Shown here one piece after another: positions 54,246-63,659 of a stretch of DNA of 64,000 bases. The notes under the pieces are model-generated. The model saw only the letters and a program-made list of their open reading frames with translations, was not told where the DNA came from and did not search any database. The stretch is from positions 248,001 to 312,000 of the forward strand of contig JAPQWV010000415.1 of the NCBI GenBank assembly GCA_027422505.1, in the 5' to 3' direction. Positions within the stretch are counted from its first letter, which is position 1. Each line of letters starts with the position of its first letter. Position numbers and translations under genes: made by a program. This DNA comes from Craterostigma plantagineum (lineage: Eukaryota > Streptophyta > Magnoliopsida > Lamiales > Linderniaceae).

Positions 54246-54920
54246 TAGGGGTTGGCGTTCGGGTTCGGGTATTCGGATTTTACCCGAATCTGGATTGGGT
54301 TCGGGTAGTTCGAGTCGGGTAATTGGGTTATTTGTCGAGTATCGGGTTACCCGATAGCCGATAATTATTTATCGAGTCGGGTATCGGGTAGTAAATTACT
54401 ACTCGATCGGGTTATTCGGGTACCCGACAAATTATTTTTAAAAAATATATTAGCTTTTATACATACGTTAAAATATTTAATTATATATCTAAATATCAAT
54501 ATCTAACATGAGTTGTATTAAAGTTTTAATAATATTTCGATTAATTTCTTATTTTAGTTGCATAATTAACAAGTGATAGTTTATTATCAATGCATAAATC
54601 ATTATATATTCTCAAAATTTTGTAAATAAACATATAAAAATATGTTTATATTATATTTATTAAATATAAAACATCCAAATATTATAAGTGACATTTAATA
54701 TATATCATGGATATTTTGATATGTTGTAATATTATTAGTCATGTTTTTTCAATTCAAAATCGGGTACCCGCGTCGGGTACTCGAACCCGATATATACCCG
54801 ATGAGCGGGTACCCGACATAGATCGGGTCGGGTTCGGGTAGTAAAAATCTCAACCCGAACCCGAACTACCCGAAACCAAATTACCCGATGCCCGACTACC
54901 CGACCCGACGCCCACCCCTG
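54246..54920. mobile_element. Non-autonomous hAT-type DNA transposon (675 bp)
   Basis: The ends are near-perfect inverted repeats: TAGGGGTTGGCGTTCGGGTT on the left and, reversed, CAGGGGTGGGCGTCGGGTCG on the right. Both subterminal regions are packed with cgggt/acccg words, several as the palindrome cgggtacccg, while the centre (54430-54740) is AT-rich. No transposase is encoded. TIR sequence and 8-bp duplication together indicate hAT. It interrupts the RT of I and is therefore younger than I. Confidence 0.9.
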
Positions 54921-55560
54921 AAAGGAGGAAGTCTTTGTCGCTAAGCCAGTAGGCTTTGTTGATCAAGAACATCCCGATCACGCCTATCGATTGGATAAAG
55001 CTCCCTACGGACCAAAACAAGTTCCACGTGCTTTGTATGATGTCTTGAGCGATTTTCTTGTGAAGTCTGGATTCATCCGAGGAACGATAGATACGACCCT
55101 CTTCATCAAATGGCAAGACAAAGATCTGATGGTTGTCCAAGTTTACTTATACGACATCAGATTCGGATCAACAAATCCGCGGCTCTGCAAGGTGTTGGAG
55201 ATTTAATGAAGAGCAAGTTTGAAACGAGTCACGTGGCAGAGATGCAACTTTCTTAGGACTCCACGTCAGGCAGCTCGAAGATGGGATCTTCATCAGTCAG
55301 ACGAAATATATAAAGGACATTCTGAAGAAGTTCCATCAAGACAGAGCAAGCCTCTCAGCACTCCTATGTCAACAAGCTGCAAATTGGCTGTCGATCCCAC
55401 TGAAAAAGGGGTTGACACCACACTTTATCGCAGCATCATCGGCTCTCTTCTCTATCTCACAAGTTGGCCGGATATTATGTTTGCCACCTGCCTCTGTGCC
55501 CGTTTCCAAGCCGACCCCAAAATGCTCGCGGTCAAATGGATTCTTCGGTAACTCAAGGGC
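54921..55560 (+). pseudogene. Copia RT C-terminal part of I
   Basis: After the hAT insert the frame resumes with EEVFVAKPVGFVDQEHPDHAYRLDKAPYG and KQVPRALYDVLSDFLVKSGF (54991-55206). The position of the YVDD box reads YLYDIRFGSTNP, so the catalytic aspartate pair is lost. Frame 55219-55551 carries the thumb (SLLYLTSWPDIMFATCLCARFQADPK). Confidence 0.83.
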
Positions 55561-55905
55561 ACCTCAACTCTAGGTTGCCGAATGGACAGGAAAAGCTTGT
55601 CTGATGGTCATCCAAGAAGCAAAACTGCGTCTCAACATCAACGGCTGAGGCTGAATACGTCGCGGCTGCCAGCTGTTGCTCGCAAATGTTATGGATGCAG
55701 ACTCGGCTTCGCGATTATTGGTACAATTTAAACAATATACCCATTTACACTGATAGCCTAAGTGCCACTGCGATTACCTGTAATCCTGTTCACCACTCAC
55801 ACACAAAACACATAGATATTAGATATCATTTATAAAAGATCAACTAGCTGACATCTTCACCAAGGCATTGGATGAAAAACGATTCCAATTTCTTGTCGGA
55901 AATTA
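55561..55905 (+). pseudogene. Copia RNase H of I
   Basis: Codons for the QRLRLNTSRLPAVARKCYGC region and, near 55760, TDSLSATAITCNPVHHSHTKHIDIRYHL are visible across frameshifts. The last motif is ADIFTKALDEKRF near 55860. A deletion relative to A removes the VEKCKINMYF stretch. Confidence 0.78.
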
Positions 55906-57769
55906 GGCATGTTGCATCTTCCGTAATAAGTGCTTTACGTGCTCATATGTGCTTTCATATGGCCTATTCTATGTGTTAACTCTTAAATGCTCTATCTTGC
56001 GTGATAAATCAAAATTTTATAATAAATAAAATTATCCTAATAAAATAAAATCCATAAATATTATACATATACTTATAATATTAGGGGAATGGCGATATCT
56101 TTGGGATGCTCCATCTAAGTCACGAATAGATTTCCCTGACATGCGACTGGTTAATTGCTTAATGTTGTCAGTCTCAGTCGCATTCTTGTGTCTAAAGGTA
56201 CTCAGTTCCCTCCACTAGACACAAATCCACTTTAAGTGAGGATTCTAGCAGTCTTATTTTTCCTCTCTAGGGATTTATTCTTAAGCGAGTCACTCATCAA
56301 TTGCTTGTCTTAACTAGTGATTCTTGGCCTCATACTCGCCTTGCATTAGAACGTTAGGAAAATGATTAGGGCACTTATGAAATTCCTCACTTGGCCATAT
56401 AGAAAATTTCAGTCCTTTAATATTGCCTTTAGTCATCCATTTTGAGCCTTCCTCGAATACCTTTTCTTCATTTGAAACACCTTTTGAGCCTTCAACCGAC
56501 TATTTAAGCGTATGGTGGGATGTTCAAACGAGAAAGAGAGGGGGAGATAAAGATACGACAAAGAATAAAAAGAAGATGGAAAACGCACACGAGCAATGCT
56601 CAACGCACAAAAAGCAGACCAAACGAACCCGCCTCTCGACCATCACAACCTCACATCATTAGAAGGGGACTGGATCTTGCTGTGAACTTCTCCATCGATA
56701 ATCTCGTACGCTCTTCAGAATGGCTGGAAGAGGAGCACCTCAAAGTGAACTTCTCCAACGATAATCCGGTCTTATATCGGAAAAAGAGAAGAGGAGCACG
56801 GCCTTGGGTTCGATCCCATAACTGTGAACTTCTTCAAATTGATAATCTCTGAAACCTCTCTAGAGATTAAGAGAAATGGAGCACAGTATCGGCCCTAGAA
56901 CCAACAAGAGGAACTTCGCCTTAGATAATCTCTCAGCCTCGTAGAGAAACGGAGCTTCAGCTTGAGCAAGTGTAGACTGATACATAAAAATTAAAGGATG
57001 AGAATGACAAAAGATACGAGAAAATGCCGAAAGAAGGAGAATGACGATGAAGTGGAAGATGACGAAAAGATCACTTTTCCCAAGATTTCTCTTCCATTCC
57101 AAGTCAGAGCCAAATTAAAATCCTTCAAAGTCCCTTTGATTCCAAATCGACGGTCTTTAGCATAGGTGAAATGATTAAAAGCGCATCGATCACAGGTAAA
57201 TTGACTTAATATTGCTTGTGTTGACTTGAGTGATATAAATATAATAATCCCAAGGTAAAAATAAATGAGCGCTAGAGTGAACCCAGTGAGAGTTGTCGAA
57301 ATGGATCATACTTTGAACTTAGGAATATAGTTTGCTGACGTGACTTGACGGCATCTGATCATGGCCAGTGTCTTGTAAATTTTAGACGTGACAATGATCG
57401 AAGCAAAATAATCTGACCCCATACTATAAAAAAATATTAGTATTCATACGAAATAAAATTCATATAGATAAATGATAATTTTTCTTGAAATTTTTCTTCC
57501 TATTTTTTCTTAATAATATATGATATGAAAAGTATGAAAAAAGCATATATATATATGTGATAAATCGCACATTCTGATATGCAATTTTATTTGCATTTGC
57601 ACTGAATTGATTAAATGCGATATATTGTTCTCGCTCATACCCTAGCGCATAAGTTTGATTATATGATTAGGGGACCATGTATCTAAGCTACATTGATCAA
57701 ACTGCATGTTTTGAATATTTGCTACTTAGATTGATTTACTCGTTTATACGATTAAACCAATTAAGGTTT
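55906..57769 (+). other. Post-pol non-coding interval of I
   Basis: The first 400 bases match the left end of A in reverse. Beyond that I find no ORF with family resemblance. It contains degenerate tandem units (56681-56955) and a splice-donor-like cacag|gtaaat at 57195/57196. Confidence 0.6.
56681..56955. repeat. Four degenerate units of about 65 bp
   Basis: Each begins with a gtgaacttctcc-type block, then gataatc, and ends near a gaggagca or atggagca block. Unit starts are about 56681, 56744, 56823 and 56909. Similarity falls from first to last. Confidence 0.65.
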
Positions 57770-58110
57770 ATAATTTGGGGGGAGCATTAACAAAATATTA
57801 TGCCTTGAGATCCAAGTATGTTTGATGTTTTCCTCTAAGTGGTTGCAGATATTTTCGATTCGGACTCTTTACTACAGCACAATTCAACGAGGAGGACTTC
57901 ACGGTTTTCTTTCGTTTTGGAGCTTACGGCATTGATACAAAACCCAGGGGGAGCCTTTATTAAAATTACTTGTTGATTAACTCTAACATTCTGGACATTT
58001 GTTCTAAGTAATGCAGATTTTTTGAAAATCGTAGTTGGAGCCAGACGTGACTGCTCGGAATTTCTGGGAGTTAATTGCATTTTAATTTTACTGCACGGGG
58101 AGTAAATATG
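57770..58110 (+). other. Three GGGGGAG tracts between pol and the extra ORF of I
   Basis: ttggggggagcatt (about 57775), cccagggggagcc (about 57947) and cacggggagtaaa (about 58095) resemble the terminal polypurine tract aaagggggagaa at 63299. They could be relics of polypurine tracts from an earlier 3' end, or extra plus-strand primers. Confidence 0.5.
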
Positions 58111-58129
58111 TGATTTTAAATCAAATAAG

Positions 58130-59480
58130 GGTCAATCTGAAAATATAAGAATACTTACCATTGAGAAACTGGATATAATATCTTATTTTCGATCATAAGT
58201 TTCTCGATCGTAAACAGTAATAGGCTTAGAAATTGCTAAGTGTCGATAACGTCTAACCAACCAACTTAAACGAAATTAATGGTTGCAGTCGGAAAACTAT
58301 ATCTCACGCAAAACCCTCATAACAGTGTCGATTGAAATTTCTCGAGCGAAAAACTCAAAAACGAAAGACGAACTCAAAATCACACTCAAAATCTTTAAAT
58401 CTTACACATTTTTCATCTTTCAAAGGTAGATTCGACATCCATTATGTGTTTGGGTCTGATTGAATTCAGTTTGTATCTACATTCAATAATTGTTCGCCAG
58501 ATTTTCTGTTAGATTTCCTCTGTTCTTAACTATGAAGCCTCGAAGTCTCTTTTCTATCTATTTAAACATGTTTCTATGTTAAGATAGTAATTGTGTTTGC
58601 AATCACTCTGGTGGTTAATTCTTCGATTTTCTACGTTTTATTGCAAAAATTAAGTTTCGACTAAAACTGGGTTTTTGAATGTTTGAAGCAGTCGTAGAAC
58701 TTTCTCGATCGCAAACAGTTTCAATTGAATTTCAATTTGATTGAGATACTGTTTGCATCGTAAAGGTTTTCGATCGCTAAATTTTTGACTTAGTCGTTAA
58801 AACAAATGACGTATATCGAAAAATTACTTACCATCGAGAAATCTAATTTTGATTTTACGCGAGCGAAAAATTACTAAGTGAAAAGGATAAAATAGATACA
58901 AGTATTTTAAGAGCGAATAACTTACTATCGAAGACAGTCCTTTTGATTCCAATTTTATTTCGGTCACAAATTTTAGCAGTGATAAATTAATTATTCGACG
59001 CTAAAATTTCTCGATCGTAAAAAACGCAGCAATAATTTTGTTCGATCGAAAGTTTGCTCGGCGATTAACTTAGTTTCCTGGTGACTACTTTCTCGATTGA
59101 CAAACTTCGCAGCCGACACCATTTTTAAAATCGAAAAACTTTCTCGCTCGATAAAATCACGACGAAAATTTTTATTCAAGCGCAAAAAAATTCTCGATCG
59201 TAAATTTACGTAGAAATTGATTTTCTCGATCGTAAATTTATACGAAAATTTTTCTTGGCCGTAAAATTTCTCGGCTACAGTAGCACGTTTTAAGTTCAAA
59301 CACTTACAAAAATTTCTCTCAGTCTTTTTCGCTGTAGCATACCTTAGCGAATAAAATTGTCGATCACAAAATTGAACGGAGACTTGAATTCAAAATTAGC
59401 CTTAGGAAATTAAAATTGATTTCTCAATTATCGAGCGCAAATTTCAGCGGAGTGAATATTGCTCTTCAACACTTAGAATA
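58130..59480 (+). promoter_or_regulatory. CTCGATCG-rich region before the extra ORF of I
   Basis: No ORF is convincing. The word tttctcgatcgtaaa and variants (ctcgagcg, ctcgctcg, gatcgaaa) occur at least ten times, notably near 58200, 58330, 58700, 59010, 59155, 59190 and 59220. The same vocabulary fills the 5' leader of I and of A. Confidence 0.65.
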
Positions 59481-59688
59481 TTTTCGACAAAAATGTTATT
59501 TGCCTTATATATGAATTTTGAAATTTCATCATGACCTTAATCTTCACTTCGTATAACCTATGTGCAACATACATATCTCCAATTTCAAAATTTTATCAAT
59601 TTTGTCGAACTTGTTATAAATTGATAAACAATTATTGTTTGATATTATAATTCATTTCGACTCAATTATTTTTGAACTAATGAGCTTT

Positions 59689-59708
59689 CTTACTTCTTAT
59701 CATTTCAG
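59689..59708 (+). promoter_or_regulatory. Possible splice acceptor next to the extra ORF start
   Basis: A pyrimidine-rich run, cttacttcttatcatttcag, ends in AG directly before ATG 59709. A donor such as caaag|gtaga (58425/58426) or cacag|gtaaat (57195/57196) could pair with it. This is inference only. Confidence 0.4.
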
Positions 59709-60997
59709 ATGGATCACTACCCTCGATACAATCACATCTACGAGCATAACATGTACCTCAGCGTACCAGACACAAACTATCAACTCGATCAGACGACATT
59801 TCGATGTCCAGACGAGATCATAGTCTCAATACTCCAAGGCCACCCGTTTGGCACGCACTTACGGTGACAGCCTCCGTGCCGATGGTATACCTCCAACAGT
59901 TCTGGGGGATGATTAAGAGTGTCGTAGTTGAAGGAGCTTACAGTTTCACTACGGTGATCGGGACGACGCGTAACAGCATGAACAAGAACAACTTTGGGCT
60001 CATCCTCTACCTCCCCTTCATCCACAACTACGACCCATTGCCAACTGATGCAGAAATGGGGCAGGATTTCATACACATGGGATACCGACCACCGCTCGTC
60101 AAGTTAACTCAAGTACAGAGCAATGGGATCCCTCATTCTTGGAAGACGTTGTTTGGAATCATCAACAAGTGTCTGTCACCAAGGCACGCAGGGTTTGACA
60201 AGGGCAATGGCAACATTCTACGGATCTTTCACGGAATAGTGTTCTCGCGGAACTATGGTTTTTCACAGCTGATCTGGAACGATTTGGCAGAGCAGATCAG
60301 AATAAAAGAGAACAAGCGCTCAAAGAATGTGTCATATGCGAGATGGTTCTCTGTTATCATTGCTCAATACATGGAGATGTACGAGAACATTACTCGCTTG
60401 TCTCCTCGAGGAAACTACCAGCCGCCAAAGCTCAAGTTCTTCCACAATCCCAGACTGACAGAACTTGATCGACCATCGATGGCCATTCCGTTCGAGCTGC
60501 TTCGTCTTGCCGATCCCTCGTGAGACGAATACCAACGATACTGCCGGGAACATCATCTAACGCAACAGATGATTAGAGGGACGCCGACAGACTTCGCAGT
60601 GAGCCCTCAACAACAACGACTAAGTCCTGAGGTTGAGATGATTGATGTAGTCGCCCAGGAACTTGAACAGGAGCCTCCAACTTAAGAAGCTCAACTACAA
60701 GATCTTGAAGCCATGATGATCGACGCAGTGGCCCACGAATTGGAAGTTGAAGCTCAAGTTCAGAAGCTCCACGAGGAAGTGCCTATTAATGTTGGCGTGT
60801 TCCAAGGATCTATTGAGGATATCCTGCAACATGAAGCAAGGCCCAAAGCAGAAATGGAGCACAGCTCACCTCCACTAGCTACAACGCCAAAAACCAAGGC
60901 TCTGATCTCAACGGTTCAGTCCAACGAGCCTCTGGTGACAGAACAAGCCCGTGAGGATGTTGCACAGGGATTATCACCTCACACGGCCACCCCATAA
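59709..60997 (+). pseudogene. Extra ORF (aORF) of I, N-terminal part
   Basis: The ATG at 59709 gives MDHYPRYNHIYEHNMYL. A frameshift near 59845 moves to the frame of 59804-60523, with HALTVTASVPMVYLQQFWGMIK, then GIPHSWKTLFGIINKCLSPRHAGFDKGNGNILRIFHGIVF and LIWNDLAEQIRIKEN. The ...QQFW ... INKCLS ... ILxxxxG ... LIWxD pattern is one I know from post-pol ORFs in large Copia elements of eudicots, mainly asterids. Its biochemical role is unknown. In-frame TGA (60521) and TAA (60683) interrupt it. The tail to 60997 is acidic and rich in Glu, Gln and Val. Confidence 0.75.
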
Positions 60998-62328
60998 GAC
61001 ACTGAGTCAGACGAGGAAATTCATTTGATAACACGAACTCCACGGCGACTAGTATACCATTCGAGTCCATCTTCACAACTGTCACCACCACATCAGACAC
61101 AGCGCCGCTTATCACTCCAAGTGATGAGGACCCTCCTTCCCTCAATCTTGAGCTGCAGCACGACGTGACCGGCACTGGAATTCCTGTGTCTGGTTCGCAG
61201 GTTCAATCAAAACCTGCTCCAACGTCCATAGATGAAAATCTCTAAGATTCGACTCGAACATTGGATGGAAGTCTCGAACAGTCACAACATCAAGTGAGTT
61301 CAACCCAGCCTGAGGAGCCGGTATTAGCTCAAGGGTTGTCAACAGGTGACATCAGTCGACTTGGACCATCTAAGGAGGCTCCTTCCACCCCGTTCGTGAC
61401 GGAAGCTCAGTTCCAAGCAACCCTCTCCACAGCCATCAAATTCCTTGAAGACAAAATGAAGAAGAGAGTGCTGGCAGCCATCGAGACATCCCGTCGTGAC
61501 ACCGGGAAAGCACCTATCTCAGAGGGCCCTTCGTCACAAACAAACCTCACACCCCCACAACCCATACCCGCCGACCCTCTCATAAACTCATCCATCCTCA
61601 TCAACCCATACACCATACCCATCACAGAACTCCACGACATCCTCCTGCCTTCCCACCCAGATGCCTCAGGAAAAATCCTTATATAGGCGTCTCGTGGATT
61701 ATTCAGAGCCACATACTCAATCCTGCCAAGGCCAAAGCTCCCGCTCAAGACGCCTACATGACGACCCTGACGACCAGGACCGTCATGAGGTGGTGAAGAG
61801 GCCTAGGAATATCTTCGAGTGGCCAAGGAGAATGTCAGGGACAAGGTTCGAGCGCGACGCGAACAAGCGCTGGAGTGGCCAGAACCTCACAACCAACTAC
61901 CCAAACAACCACCACCACCACGCACCGCACCACCCAAACTCTAACCCCGACCGAACCACTATCTTTTCACCTAAGGATGCCTCCGTCCACACTACCAGAG
62001 ACCTTCACAAGCCCCTTACTTCCGGAAGAAGAAGCAAGTGCCGCAATGCTCGTGGCCTTGGCAGCTACTCAGGCCACTCCCAGCTCAACCGCTCCAGACC
62101 AATCGTGAACATCTGGACATGGTGTCAACCCACACGAGTTCCTCGACAGATACATATTCGAAGGATGGTGGATGACCCATACCATGCCCGATGACGTTCA
62201 AAGACAACGACTCAAGGACGTTCGACATTTCCTACAGCAACCCTCCGTGGACCTAGTTCTATTGGAAGACGAAGAACTTCAGGAAGGAGAAGACCATGAA
62301 CGAATTCCCTCAAGGCTTCCAGAATTGA
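60998..62328 (+). pseudogene. Extra ORF of I, middle low-complexity part
   Basis: Coding character continues but switches frame. Frame 61261-61686 encodes an amphipathic KFLEDKMKKRVLAAIETSRR stretch between Pro/Ser/Thr-rich arms. Frame 61875-62408 encodes a PTTQTTTTTTHRTTQTLTPTEP run, then LPEEEASAAMLVALAATQATPSS, a TGA near 62106 and VNPHEFLDRYIFEGWWMTHT. No known domain is recognised. Low complexity and frameshifts suggest loose constraint. Confidence 0.55.
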
Positions 62329-63316
62329 TTGCGCTACGAGCGGATTCCCTTGCAAGACAAATGGCAGGCCTGTTCGAATCGACATGCCGTGAGAAACATA
62401 AAGATTGAAATCCCATTCCTGGAAGAAGTTCATTACAGAATATGGAGGTCACCGAACAAAATTAAGGAGTTGAACAAGTTCGAGCTCAAAGGGGTCTCTC
62501 ACTGGGATCATGAAAAGAGAATGACCTATCTCTGGATGCTAACCCATCTTGGACCAAATTAGAGGCTGGGGATTTCAAAAGGACAATCAAAGAGTCATTA
62601 CAAGAGTCTATCCCCTATATGTCAGCTATTAAGCGTCAACTGTGCTAAAAGGAGGTCTTCCAACACCATTCTACGTCATAGAGCGAGTAGACAGAACTCG
62701 AAAAGAGCTAAGCGAGAGCGACCTACTTACCTCCCTGCCGAGGAGGTGTACCATCTCTACCAGCTATACATAGAGAAGTACAAGGGTCATCAAGGCTTCA
62801 TCAAGAAAGAAGGACTCGAGGGACTCTACCGATTCATGGTGCGCCAAGTCAAATACTTCGCCGCACACGACCTTCAGATGGCTCTGGAGAGCAACATAAA
62901 GAAGGTTAACTTGACCGCTCCGCTCAACAAAGGACCTGAGATCGAAGGGCTTCCCAATAATCATGTGCACATCAGCTCAGTCCTAGGAATCACCAACCAC
63001 AATTGAATTGTGAAGAAGACTAAGTTGATGCTGAAGACTGAAGTCAATAAATTATGTGATGGGATGTTCAAGGTCATCAGGCAGAACATAGAGAAGAGAT
63101 TGGAAGAGATCAACAGAGAGACCATGCTGAAGCTTCATAGGTTCGTGAGAGAGCAACCCCTTTTGATGGAACTACTTGAAGTCATCGAGGAGCGATTGGA
63201 GCCGAGGAACACTCTAAGGAACTTCGAGTATGTGCTGGGCTTGCGCAGGTCGTACTTTGCCGGACGAGGACAGATAGCTCGGAAAGGCAATCAAGCACAA
63301 AGGGGGAGAATGTAGA
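62329..63316 (+). pseudogene. Extra ORF of I, C-terminal helical part
   Basis: Frames 62329-62562, 62746-63006 and 63010-63315 share one phase. They encode VHYRIWRSPNKIKELNKFELKGVSHWDHEKRMTYLWMLTHL, YHLYQLYIEKYKGHQGFIKKEGLEGLYRFMVRQVKYFAAHDLQMALESNIKK, and a helix-rich MFKVIRQNIEKRLEEINRETMLKLHRFVREQPLLMELLEVIEERLEPR. The last codons read through the polypurine tract and stop at the ATG-TAG formed by the first LTR bases, so the ORF ends at the LTR edge. It looks alpha-helical, with possible coiled coils; no signal peptide or clear membrane segment is seen. Confidence 0.68.
63299..63310 (+). other. Polypurine tract of I
   Basis: aaagggggagaa directly before the 3' LTR. Confidence 0.9.
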
Positions 63317-63659
63317 ATATCAGTTTTAGTTGTGCTTTGATTTCATTAGTTGTCCTTGTAATTAGGGGCTTTATTTGTAGTTGTTCTCAGATTAGGACTT
63401 GTATTGTATTTATACCAACTATATATGGTACAAATACATGTACACACATTGTGCTTAATAGGAAAGTTTTTGAATTTGATCCGAAGGACTGCCAATTCAT
63501 ATTCTAGATAGAGAAACACAAAGAACTTTCTCACACTAGTAAAATTCTCTCGATTCTTCAATTGAGTTTTTCGATCGAAATTTGATTCTCGACAGTTATG
63601 ATCGAATTACTTAGAATTCATGCCTAGGATCATAGAGTTGATAATCTAGGGACCTAACA
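63311..63659 (+). repeat. 3' LTR of I
   Basis: 349 bp; matches 47712-48062 with roughly 30 differences and a few small indels by eye count. Confidence 0.9.

Larger units (their letters stand above)
47712..63659 (+). mobile_element. Element I: 15.9-kb Ty1/Copia retrotransposon, family 1, with an extra 3' ORF
   Basis: LTRs of about 350 bp at 47712-48062 and 63311-63659 share TG...CA ends, and the 5-bp duplication accaa flanks them. Copia gag-pol occupies 49134-55905. A long non-coding interval, then an extra sense ORF region (59709-63316), reach the polypurine tract. At 15.9 kb it is large for a Copia element. The LTRs differ at roughly 30 of 350 sites by eye, so it is old. A hAT-type element is inserted in RT. 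Confidence 0.9.

Noticed and set aside
59709..63316. Host gene captured by, or lying between, elements
   Set aside because: It lies inside the LTR pair of I, is in sense with pol, ends at the LTR edge, and its N-terminal domain resembles known post-pol ORFs.
59709..63316. Envelope protein
   Set aside because: No signal peptide, furin-type site or clear membrane helix is visible; the name env-like would overstate the evidence.
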